Of a stretch of 64,000 bases of DNA, positions 15,213 to 23,034 are shown one piece after another. Made by a program: the position numbers and the translations under genes. Below the pieces are notes generated by a model that worked only from the letters and a program-made list of their open reading frames with translations, had not been told where the DNA came from and ran no database searches. Positions within the stretch are counted from its first letter, which is position 1, and the number at the start of each line of letters is the position of its first letter. Origin of the DNA: JAVJSU01 sp040219275 (GTDB lineage Bacteria > Chloroflexota > Anaerolineae > Aggregatilineales > Phototrophicaceae); contig JAVJSU010000081.1 of NCBI GenBank assembly GCA_040219275.1, forward strand, positions 1 to 64,000. The letters run 5' to 3'.

Positions 15213-16057
15213 TAAAATTCAACTTCCGCGATCTGGTCGAAGTCGAAATCAATATCTGCGTCGGCATCGTCGCCGATCACATCTTCCGGCAGGGCATTCA
15301 GATCGTCGAGGTTGCCCGCTGATGTCCCGCGCCGGCAGAGCGAGCGATAGGTGCAAAATTTACAGCGCCATTCCTGCGAAGTGAGATCAAATATGGTGCG
15401 ATTATTGATCTCGGTAATTAAGTCGCTGAGATGTTTTTCGTCTTCATGATATTGCTCTGTGCTGTAGGGGAAACGTTCCGTTTGAATAGAGTCATCGGCG
15501 AACCAGTAGATCATCTCGACCTGTTCCGGTTGAATGGGTGTGCCGCCGTTGAGGTGTGCGCCTGCCCGAACGAGCAAATAAGGATACATGATGGTCTGTA
15601 AGCGATTTTTAAGTTGCAGACGGTCAGGTTTGCGCGTGCTGGTTTTCCAATCCACGATGATGGCTTTTTCGCCGGGAGCAATCGCCAGCAGATCATATTT
15701 CGCCAGCAGACGAAATCCGGCAAGTGGGGCAGTCAGGGCTGTTTCGGCATGACGTTGTTCCGGTAGGTCAAGTTTATGATTGAGATAATTCGCCCACCAT
15801 GTTTTGAGCGGTTCTTCGTGTGCTAAATTGGAGAGTACGCTTTCCGGTACGCCGAGGTCATGTTGATGCACCATATGATGGAAGGTCGCGCCCTGTTGCA
15901 TGTGCTTTTCATGGTCGATGATGGGTTCGGCTTCGACGGCGGGATATTGCAACTGTTGCACGTAGCGTAATTCAAAGCGTCGCGCACACTCGACGTAATC
16001 CTGTAAATTGCTTTGCGTAAATTTAAACTCTGCTGGTAAAGGCATTTTTTGACTCAC
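15212..16057 (-). CDS. RecB/Cas4-type PD-(D/E)XK nuclease with Fe-S cluster motif
   Basis: 281 residues from GTG at 16057, overlapping the upstream stop by GTGA. RecB-family nuclease signatures are complete: FHHMVH (His60), LLAKYDLL (Asp122), IIVDWKTS (Asp136, Lys138) and QTIMY (Gln154, Tyr158). Cys24 near the N-terminus together with RCKFCTYRSLC (Cys232, Cys235, Cys241) reproduces the split four-cysteine 4Fe-4S arrangement of AddB and Cas4. No cas genes are nearby, so a repair nuclease is far more likely than Cas4. It is translationally coupled to recJ downstream and to the DUF4058 gene upstream. It may supply nuclease activity to one of the two UvrD-like helicases in this region. Confidence 0.9.
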   Translation of the reverse strand: MSQKMPLPAEFKFTQSNLQDYVECARRFELRYVQQLQYPAVEAEPIIDHEKHMQQGATFHHMVHQHDLGVPESVLSNLAHEEPLKTWWANYLNHKLDLPEQRHAETALTAPLAGFRLLAKYDLLAIAPGEKAIIVDWKTSTRKPDRLQLKNRLQTIMYPYLLVRAGAHLNGGTPIQPEQVEMIYWFADDSIQTERFPYSTEQYHEDEKHLSDLITEINNRTIFDLTSQEWRCKFCTYRSLCRRGTSAGNLDDLNALPEDVIGDDADADIDFDFDQIAEVEF

Positions 16058-16968
16058 TTATTTGCGTTTTGCACTAACGACATGCGTGCTTGGATACGCT
16101 GTTGATCGTCGGTGCTGTAGGTTTCAAAATTGGCGGGAAGTTGCTCATAATCGACACGGCGACTGTAGGCACTCAGACTCTGAAAAGTGTGCTGATACAC
16201 GCTATCAAGATCAAGCGTGAGTATGTCGTCATTCATCAAGGGAACGGTGATTTCTGGAATGGGGTCGTCTACCTGAAAGCCAAAAGTCGCGGCGATACCG
16301 GCTTCAAAAGTCGGTGTTGGGTCGCTGATCTGGATGTAATATGGGAATGAATCGTCGTCAATGGGATAGCGCGGTATGCCACGAATGGGTGAATCTGAGG
16401 CGTGCAGATAGTCGATTTCGATGAGGGTTAGCCCACTTTTGAGCGTGCCGAAACGTTTTTCAACATATTGAATTTCACCACTGCCGCTGAGTTTATTGCT
16501 GGAAGAAAGAAGCTCGATGTGTAAGATGGCTTTTCGGTTGTCACTATCAACGACGCGATATAATCTTAAAGCCGAGTAATGAAGTTCTTCGGTTGTGGGT
16601 AAAGTCGCTGTGATCGGTTGCGTGAGGGTCGCGCTTCCATATTGTCCACTGCCTTTGAGTGTGTAATCTCGTGTTTCATAAACGCTGATGTCCGGGCGTG
16701 GATTGCGGATACGTTCGCCACTGTCGGGATGATACTCTCGGATTTGTAGAGATTGCTCAATATCCACTTCATAGCCTGCGGGCAGACGAGAATCAATATG
16801 TTCGGCGAGATCGCTGATGTGTTTGCTATGAAAGCCTGACCAACCACCCTCTGCTTGATAGGCGCTATGTAAATGGGCATTCACCCCTTGATATTGATTA
16901 ACGCGCATATGGATGGGCATACAGACAATCCCTTGCTCATATCGTCGACTATTTACTAATTTTAGCAT
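16054..16968 (-). CDS. DUF4058 family protein
   Basis: 304 residues. It starts in the style of DUF4058 (MPIHMRVNQYQGVNAHLHSA, with the MP at about residue 17 the likely homologous start), continues WSGFHSKHISDLAEHI and RPDISVYET, and has a middle strand ILHIELLSSSNK and EIDYLHASD, a layout recalling restriction-endonuclease-like folds. DUF4058 proteins are common in Cyanobacteria and Chloroflexota and have no established function. Its stop overlaps the start of the Fe-S nuclease gene by four bases, so it belongs to the recJ operon. An in-frame ATG codes for MPIHMRV and could be the true start; the first 16 residues then fall away. Confidence 0.75.
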   Translation of the reverse strand: MLKLVNSRRYEQGIVCMPIHMRVNQYQGVNAHLHSAYQAEGGWSGFHSKHISDLAEHIDSRLPAGYEVDIEQSLQIREYHPDSGERIRNPRPDISVYETRDYTLKGSGQYGSATLTQPITATLPTTEELHYSALRLYRVVDSDNRKAILHIELLSSSNKLSGSGEIQYVEKRFGTLKSGLTLIEIDYLHASDSPIRGIPRYPIDDDSFPYYIQISDPTPTFEAGIAATFGFQVDDPIPEITVPLMNDDILTLDLDSVYQHTFQSLSAYSRRVDYEQLPANFETYSTDDQQRIQARMSLVQNANK

Positions 16969-16998
16969 GTTTGTTCACCGGTGTTGTGGGTGGTGGTG

Positions 16999-18075
16999 TT
17001 ATTGTGGCAAAAAGTAGTGATTTTCGTCTGAGGTGACACGGCGTAAGTTGCTCCCGTCGATGTCCACCACATAAATTTGATTCGTCCGCCATTCGACAAA
17101 CGCGACCTGTTTGCCATCCGGCGACCATTGCACCACATTATCAGCAGTTAGCATATCAATCTCGGCGTTGTAGGGTAATGATTCCCCATACTCCCAGACT
17201 TGAACTTTCCTGCTCTCAGCGGACGCGTAAAACGCCCCATAAGGTGACCAGTAAACATTGCCAAAAATCCGCGACACATTATAATTGCGCGAAGTTCCAT
17301 CGTTGACATTGACCAGATTCCACGTCCCTTCGGAAACTGTAGACCCTTCACTAGAAATATATAAGACCTCGTCGCGTTCCGGCAACCACACCAGATTGCT
17401 ATATTGCGCGTCAGGGGTGGTGGCTAAGATTTGGATTTCGCCCGTCGTCACATCATAAATCGCCAGATCATGAAACTCATTGAGGGCATAAGCGGCAAAC
17501 ACCACACGGGTGCTATCCGGTGACCAGTCCGCCATTGGACCAAACGGCTGGATGGTATTATTCATCCTGTCCTGCTCAACAATGGGGATGAGTTCTTCAA
17601 CACCTGATTCACCCATTTTGTAGAGATAAACCCCCTCCCTCATTTGTTCTGCCTCAAAAGCTGTTCCGGCAACAAAAATGTATTGGCTATCCGGTGACCA
17701 GAGTGGCGGGTTGATGCTGAACACAACGGGAGATAAGTCATTCATACTGTCTGTCGCAGGATGATAAATTTGCCACCGTCTGGATTGTGAAGATCGTTGT
17801 AGGACATAGCGAAGATTCGGCGAGACAAGGAAATCATTTGAGTTGGTAAAGGAATCTTGCACAAAAGGGGCGTTTCCAGAAATCGGTATAGAGAGATTGC
17901 GTTCCGAATCCCGCAGTGCGAGCGTAAGGGGCGAATTGTTGCTGACAGAATACCCGTGCAAAATGCCCCACCCACTATGAAATGCTTCGCCCGCTGTGAT
18001 GCCCACCACGACAATTGGAAGTAGTGCCACAAGGATGCCAAAAGCAGTTTTAATAATCAGTCGCGTAATAATAAT
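16999..18075 (-). CDS. Membrane-anchored PD40 beta-propeller protein, possible ATT start
   Basis: The minus-strand frame contains a propeller domain with PD40 repeats (WSPDSQYIFVAGTAF, WSPDSTRVVFAAYAL, WLPERDEVLYISS, WSPYGAFYAS, WSPDGKQVAFVEWR). The first conventional start is GTG at 18030, but it has no ribosome-binding site and would cut a hydrophobic anchor in half. The frame stays open upstream and reads III-TRLIIKTAFGILVALLPIVVV, an ideal basic-flanked TM anchor, right after AGAGAGGAACTT. The only codons there that could start are three ATT triplets at 18075, 18072 and 18069. ATT initiation is rare but known (infC). With it the protein has about 358 residues. Function is presumably extracytoplasmic binding. 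Confidence 0.7.
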   Translation of the reverse strand: MIITRLIIKTAFGILVALLPIVVVGITAGEAFHSGWGILHGYSVSNNSPLTLALRDSERNLSIPISGNAPFVQDSFTNSNDFLVSPNLRYVLQRSSQSRRWQIYHPATDSMNDLSPVVFSINPPLWSPDSQYIFVAGTAFEAEQMREGVYLYKMGESGVEELIPIVEQDRMNNTIQPFGPMADWSPDSTRVVFAAYALNEFHDLAIYDVTTGEIQILATTPDAQYSNLVWLPERDEVLYISSEGSTVSEGTWNLVNVNDGTSRNYNVSRIFGNVYWSPYGAFYASAESRKVQVWEYGESLPYNAEIDMLTADNVVQWSPDGKQVAFVEWRTNQIYVVDIDGSNLRRVTSDENHYFLPQ

Positions 18076-18155
18076 AAGTTCCTCTCTGGTGATGTGTGCT
18101 TTTTATATGTACACCAAAATGGATCAAATTCCTATTATCGAGTGTTAAGAATGGG

Positions 18156-20435
18156 TCACTTTTTTTTCTTCCGGCTGGACTTTTTCCGGGTGGGCTTATT
18201 TTTGTAATCTTCCCAGAAGGCACGGAGGGCGATGAAGGGAGTCGCCTGTAGCACTTCGCCGTCGCGTCCGGTGTTCCACGTCAGCACCAATTCGCTACGG
18301 GCGCGGGTGATGGCGACATACAGCAGACGCAAGCGTTCGGCGGCATATTCCACGCGTGCCTGTTCGGAGGCGGTGCCTTCCACATATTTATCGAGGTCTT
18401 TATCACGGATGAGGCGCAATTGTTCCAGCACTTCCGCCTGTAAATTGAGCTTATCGCGGATATACCAGCGTTCGCCGATGAAGCGGTCTTGCGGTTCTGC
18501 CGACGGAAAATCATAGGTGTTGACGGACATCAAATAGACGCGATCCCACTCCAAACCTTTGGCGGCGTGCATGGTGGCGATGGTGATTTTGCCTTTGTGA
18601 TCGTCGGGATTGTAACCATTGGCTTCTTCGCTCAAATCTGCGATACGCCGTTTGTTTTGTGCGACCAATTTAAGCTCGGCGGCAAATTCTGGCAGTCGCC
18701 AATGCGGGCTGATTTCCGCTTGATTGCCAAGATAGAGTGCGAGGCTGTGGGCGATGGCTAAATCCGCTGATGTGTCGAATAAATCCTGCGCTAAAGTGAG
18801 GATAAGCTGGTCAATTGGCAGGACGACTGCACTCTGCCAGCGGCGCATCAGATCGCGGAAGGTGATTAAATCGGTGAGGATGGTTTCGTCAGTTTGGACT
18901 AATTCCGTGACGGTTTCGCCTTCCAGCCAATCTTTATCGGTGCGGGGATGGATATATTCTTCTGGATGGCTACATTTTCGCAAGGCGGCGACGATGCGCT
19001 CCACACGGGCGGCTAGGGCGGGGTCATCGCGGTCATCACGTCGCCACACGCGGAAAGTCTTCGCTAAGGCTGGCACCGCATTCGGATTGGAGAGTGAATC
19101 CAGAATGATAGAAAGTGCGCCTGCGGTTTCCCGCGTGGAACTGGTACTCCGCAGAAGTTCGACCACGTCGATCCCGCGATCTTTGAGTTCGCGTACCATC
19201 TGCGAGCCACGATCATTGCGCGGGACGAGGACGGCGGCGGTTTTATCCCTATTTTCCGGCAACCAGCGTTCGATGGATTTTACAACCGCGTCAATTTCTT
19301 CTGCGGGAGTGTAATTTTCAGGGCGTAAGTAGATCAAATCAGGGCGATCTGGCGGGTTGGGTTGCGGATCACCTTCCGGCGTGGGTTCGATTTTGGGTGG
19401 CTTGAGCGCCCGCGCCCGCACCGCTTCTACCGGATGATCTTTCATTGTCCAGTCAATTAAATAATTTGCCAGCGTGATGATGCTCTGGCTGGAGCGTCCC
19501 GAATTGGGCAATTCTCGCGCTTTGACGTTGCGTTTGGCGATGAAATTGCGGAGATGCTCCGGGCTGGCGGTGGTGAATGTCTCGTAAATAGACTGATTCG
19601 GATCACCGACGCGCACCCAATTGCCCCTGCCGCCTGCCAGCAAGTTGAGAATTTTTTCCTGTAATTCACTGCTATCCTGTGCTTCATCTTCGAGGATGTA
19701 TGCCCATTGATGACGTTTGCGTTCCAGAAAATCTTTGTCGTCTTTGAGGGCTTTGTGTGCCAGCCGGATCAAATCCTGAAAATCCACCCCGCCGCGATAA
19801 TTCAACCCGCGTTGATAGTTGACGTAAATGGCGTGGCACATCTCCGCGAGGGGGAGGGGTTCGTTGGCGGTATCCAGCGCGGCGCGGACATCTTCGGGCA
19901 TCATCTCCCAATCTTTTGCCTGTTTGATGAAGGCGCGGCTGATGTCGGTGACTTCACGCACCCATTGATCGCGCAGGATGCTCTGCACGCGGTTTTCGTC
20001 AAGGTCATATTCAAGGAAGCGTTCGCCAAATAGGGCATTACTGCGCGTCCATGCGGATGCGGCATCCTGCAAAATGTTGTCGCCTTCGCGCTCATCCACA
20101 ATCTGAAAGCCATCCTCCAGCCCGACGAGCGCCGGTTTTTCGCGCACGATGTCATTGGCGAGACCGTGTAGCGTGCGGACGCGATAACCAAAGCCGGGCA
20201 ACAAGCCACGTTCTTTCACGAATTCCGCCACTTGATGGGCGAAGTTATCGACTGCGGAATTAACGAGCGTCACGATGAGGACTTCTTGATCGTCCTCAAG
20301 GGCATCGCTGGCGACGATCTGGGCGGCAAGGGCGGAGAGGGTTTTCGTCTTGCCACTGCCCGGCACAGCAGAAACACCCATCCTGCCATTGGTATATTTA
20401 AGGACTTCTTCTTGTTTGGGACGCGGTTTGAACAT
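18156..20435 (-). CDS. UvrD/PcrA-type superfamily I DNA helicase
   Basis: 759 residues. SF1A motifs: FKPRPKQEEVLKY (Q motif), AVPGSGKT Walker A (23-30), VTLVNSAVDNF (Ia), YILEDEAQDSSE Walker B (about 246-257), RVGDPNQSIYETFTTASPE (III), the IV region NSGRSSQSIITLANYL, IATMHAAKGLEWDRVYL (V) and RLLYVAITRARSELVLTW (VI). A Lys/Arg-rich tail (KPTRKKSSRKKKK) follows, and no nuclease domain is fused. The complete motif set indicates an active 3'-5' ATP-dependent helicase for repair or recombination. DEAQ replaces the more usual DExQ spacing only slightly. It is monocistronic, about 2 kb from the Fe-S nuclease-recJ operon on the same strand. Confidence 0.92.
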   Translation of the reverse strand: MFKPRPKQEEVLKYTNGRMGVSAVPGSGKTKTLSALAAQIVASDALEDDQEVLIVTLVNSAVDNFAHQVAEFVKERGLLPGFGYRVRTLHGLANDIVREKPALVGLEDGFQIVDEREGDNILQDAASAWTRSNALFGERFLEYDLDENRVQSILRDQWVREVTDISRAFIKQAKDWEMMPEDVRAALDTANEPLPLAEMCHAIYVNYQRGLNYRGGVDFQDLIRLAHKALKDDKDFLERKRHQWAYILEDEAQDSSELQEKILNLLAGGRGNWVRVGDPNQSIYETFTTASPEHLRNFIAKRNVKARELPNSGRSSQSIITLANYLIDWTMKDHPVEAVRARALKPPKIEPTPEGDPQPNPPDRPDLIYLRPENYTPAEEIDAVVKSIERWLPENRDKTAAVLVPRNDRGSQMVRELKDRGIDVVELLRSTSSTRETAGALSIILDSLSNPNAVPALAKTFRVWRRDDRDDPALAARVERIVAALRKCSHPEEYIHPRTDKDWLEGETVTELVQTDETILTDLITFRDLMRRWQSAVVLPIDQLILTLAQDLFDTSADLAIAHSLALYLGNQAEISPHWRLPEFAAELKLVAQNKRRIADLSEEANGYNPDDHKGKITIATMHAAKGLEWDRVYLMSVNTYDFPSAEPQDRFIGERWYIRDKLNLQAEVLEQLRLIRDKDLDKYVEGTASEQARVEYAAERLRLLYVAITRARSELVLTWNTGRDGEVLQATPFIALRAFWEDYKNKPTRKKSSRKKKK

Positions 20436-20493
20436 AAGTTGGTATCGCTAATCGTCGAATAAATGTGCTTAAGTATATCAGTTTTGAAGGCGA

Positions 20494-21024
20494 CTAGCGT
20501 GGTGTGAGTTTTGTCGGCGTGGCTATAATTTCGTCAAATGGAACGACAGCCGCAAGCATGATGATTAAGCAACAGAATAAAACGGGCACGACCACGTTGA
20601 AAAGGAGTAACCACCACAAACAGCCGAGTCCGCCGGGATGATTGCCGGTTTCGCGTTTTTCTCTGCGAGCTTCCATCAAAAAGTAGATATTCATGCCGAA
20701 GCCGGGTAGCCAGAATATCCAATAGAGGAACATGGCAATCACCGCCATGAGCGCGTAATCACGTTTGGGTGATGCTATAGGGGTGGCTTCTACATAGACG
20801 TGTTTGCGTTTTGGCTTCTCGCCGAGTGCATAGGCGGCGATGTCGTCATCGCTGAAGGGCGTATCTGCAAAGGGGTCTTGCTGAAATAATATGTCGTCGA
20901 TCTTCGCCATCCATTCCTGCGCTTTGGGATGGTCGGGGATGGTTTCCAGAATGACGCGTGCTTCTTGATAGCGTTGTGCGCGGATGAGGTGGCTTGCTTG
21001 TTGTAATTTTTCGGCAGGGGACAT
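20494..21024 (-). CDS. Hypothetical membrane protein with N-terminal TPR-like helices
   Basis: 176 residues. Residues 3-50 (EKLQQASHLIRAQRYQEARVILETIPDHPKAQEW) fit a TPR-like helix pair. An acidic linker and a basic stretch (GEKPKRKHVYVE) precede two TM segments (about 92-118, ALMAVIAMFLYWIFWLPGFGMNIYFLM, and 138-165, WWLLLFNVVVPVLFCCLIIMLAAVV). Function is unknown. It sits between the helicase gene and a LiaF-like gene on the same strand, with gaps of 58 and 81 bases. Confidence 0.65.
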   Translation of the reverse strand: MSPAEKLQQASHLIRAQRYQEARVILETIPDHPKAQEWMAKIDDILFQQDPFADTPFSDDDIAAYALGEKPKRKHVYVEATPIASPKRDYALMAVIAMFLYWIFWLPGFGMNIYFLMEARREKRETGNHPGGLGCLWWLLLFNVVVPVLFCCLIIMLAAVVPFDEIIATPTKLTPR

Positions 21025-21105
21025 TGCCCACTCTCTAGTGCATATAGGCGATAAGACTATATTATACCCTCATCGCCTATTCTGTTTGTTAAGTCGCTAA
21101 ATTTT

Positions 21106-21930
21106 TTACTGGATAGTAATGTCGCCGATACCGCCGTTGATTTCGATGGTGATGGTGCGTTCTGCATTGACGAAGCCTTCGCTTTCCCACACACCTGAGC
21201 CACCGAAATCGCTATCTTCACCGCTGATTCGGCTCAGATTGGAGGGTACGGTGATGTCGCCTAACCCCTGTTGGGCGCTAATTCGTACTGCAACATCATG
21301 CGGCAAATTGACGATGACGTTGCCGATGCCCGAATTAATGTTTACCGAATAGCTTTCCTGTGGTTCGGGTAGGGTGATATTTGTGTCACCTACGCCAAGA
21401 TTGGTTTGTAGATTGGTGATATAGAGATCGGCAAGGTTGAGCGTAGAGCTTTCAATGCCGGACTCAATGTTTAACATGACCGGAACATCCGGCGCGATGC
21501 CAATATTCCACTCAATGTCTTCGCCTGTATTGATGTTGAAGAAGTTAAAATTCCCGAAGAAATTACCGCTGGTGTTGATCTGTTCGAGGCGGATGATTTT
21601 TTCTGTGTCGCCACCGGCAGTAAAGTCAATCTCCCCATAGTAGGTGATGTCGCCTTCAAACAGATTATTTGAATCGGTCAGTGTGTTGATGTTGATTTGT
21701 GCCACGCCGGAGTCGATTTGAATTTGTGCGGAGTCCGCATCACCCAGCGGTTCGCTGAAATTGGCGGATAGTAAATCAACTTCATTGATCGCGCCGGAAG
21801 CCAAGCCCGCCGCAATCGCGCCGACGCAAAGAATTGGCACGATACAGATAAGGAAGAGGGAAGCCAGGATCAACCAGAAACAGCCACCCCGCCCTTTACC
21901 TTTATATACCTCGACCCGTTGTGTTTCCAT
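21106..21930 (-). CDS. Membrane-anchored DUF4097/LiaF-type 'toastrack' protein
   Basis: 274 residues. A basic N-terminus and one strong TM helix (about 17-46, CFWLILASLFLICIVPILC) are followed by a repetitive beta-rich domain. It has alternating hydrophobic residues and Gly-Val/Ile turns (SAQIQIDSGVAQININ, GVGDTNITLPEP, NINSGIGNVIVNLPHDVAV, NGGIGDITIQ). This is the pattern of DUF4097/LiaF C-terminal domains, often linked with envelope-stress sensing. It could be a cell-envelope stress accessory, but no LiaRS or PspC partner is adjacent. Confidence 0.75.
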   Translation of the reverse strand: METQRVEVYKGKGRGGCFWLILASLFLICIVPILCVGAIAAGLASGAINEVDLLSANFSEPLGDADSAQIQIDSGVAQININTLTDSNNLFEGDITYYGEIDFTAGGDTEKIIRLEQINTSGNFFGNFNFFNINTGEDIEWNIGIAPDVPVMLNIESGIESSTLNLADLYITNLQTNLGVGDTNITLPEPQESYSVNINSGIGNVIVNLPHDVAVRISAQQGLGDITVPSNLSRISGEDSDFGGSGVWESEGFVNAERTITIEINGGIGDITIQ

Positions 21931-22001
21931 AATACTCCCCCTGTTGTTGAATACTCATTATAGTATTCTTTACGCGGTGACAGGGCAATGGTTGCAAGCG
22001 A

Positions 22002-22862
22002 TTATGTGTCTGCGAATTTGTACACGTCTACATCGCAGACCGGACGATAGCCGATTTGCTGATAGATGTGATTGGAAGTCGGGTTGCTGAGGTCAGTATA
22101 GAGGAAGCAAAATTGTTTGCCTCTATCTAGCCAGCGTTGGCTGAGTGTTGCCACAACTGCGCCTGCATAGCCTTTGCGTCGATGTTCCGGCGGTGTATAG
22201 ACTGCGGCGACGCGCACCCCATTGGGCGAAATACCAACAACGCCTGCCATCGAGACAATCTGATTGTTGTCTTCCCACAGCAATAATTCGCGGTCAGACA
22301 TGGTGACGCGCTGGAATGCGCCGTCTAGCTGTTCCTGCGTTTGCTCTTCGTTGAAGATTTCCCGCTGAAACGCGCCAATCCAGCGTGTGGCGAGGTCATG
22401 ATCTGAAGCGGTTGCCGGTCTAAATGTGCCAGAAACCTCCTGCGGATGAGTCACATCAGTCAGCTGGTAAATCCGCTGTTCCATATCTTTCCGGTAGGGT
22501 TGTCCCGTTCGTGTGCTCCATTTTTGGGCGAATAATTTGCTGGAGTCTTTGTGTCCGACCACCCCCGGTAATGTGCCATACGCCTTGCAGTAATTGTCTA
22601 CGAGCAGATCAAGCACGCGGTCAAGATGTTGCGGTTCAATATGAGAGAGCAGGGCGTTATGCGGTGGTGTTCGGAGTGAGACCGCCACGATTTGATCGTC
22701 GGCGACAATCGCCATGTATGGGGGATAAGCTAATTGGTCGGGTTGGTGGATGGCACGTTGGATAAGACCAAGCATCAGGTTGTGCTCGGCTTCCCGTGTG
22801 AGTAGGAACGGGCTGGCGTGTTTATCAAATTCTTGCGGGGATGTGAAACGTTTTATCTGCAC
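22002..22862 (-). CDS. GNAT family N-acetyltransferase
   Basis: About 286 residues from GTG at 22862. GAGGTC lies just upstream, and the protein then begins VQIKRFTSPQEF, as in related GNAT proteins; an ATG at 22925 adds 21 residues without a site. The N-terminal half (FLLTREAEHNLMLGLIQ) is a degenerate GNAT-like domain. The C-terminal half is canonical: FRPATASDHDLATRW, VVGISPNGVRVAAVYTPPEHRRKGYAGAVVATLSQRW with the acetyl-CoA-binding R/Q-x-x-G-x-G/A segment, and LYTDLSNPTSNHIYQQIGYRPVCD. The substrate is unknown. It is divergent from the VWA lipoprotein gene. Confidence 0.85.
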   Translation of the reverse strand: MQIKRFTSPQEFDKHASPFLLTREAEHNLMLGLIQRAIHQPDQLAYPPYMAIVADDQIVAVSLRTPPHNALLSHIEPQHLDRVLDLLVDNYCKAYGTLPGVVGHKDSSKLFAQKWSTRTGQPYRKDMEQRIYQLTDVTHPQEVSGTFRPATASDHDLATRWIGAFQREIFNEEQTQEQLDGAFQRVTMSDRELLLWEDNNQIVSMAGVVGISPNGVRVAAVYTPPEHRRKGYAGAVVATLSQRWLDRGKQFCFLYTDLSNPTSNHIYQQIGYRPVCDVDVYKFADT

Positions 22863-23034
22863 TTTGACCTCTTGTGACCTCTTGTTGATTTCATTGAACG
22901 ATATTTTTGCAGTAATGTCAACCATCGGGAACGATTTTGCCTGCTATGGCGTTTTATAAACATCAGCCAACCGGTGGCAATAATCGAAGTTCAAAGAAAT
23001 TGGTCAATGATGACCATGAAAAGGAAAAACACTC

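Noticed and set aside
15212..16057. Cas4 of a CRISPR system
   Set aside because: Motifs are shared with Cas4, but there is no repeat array or other cas gene in the window, and it is coupled to recJ.
3969..20479. Shared 12-mer CTTAAGTATATC at 3969 and 20468, both upstream of minus-strand genes
   Set aside because: It contains a TATACT -10-like hexamer on the minus strand, but no consistent -35 element and only two copies; could be chance.
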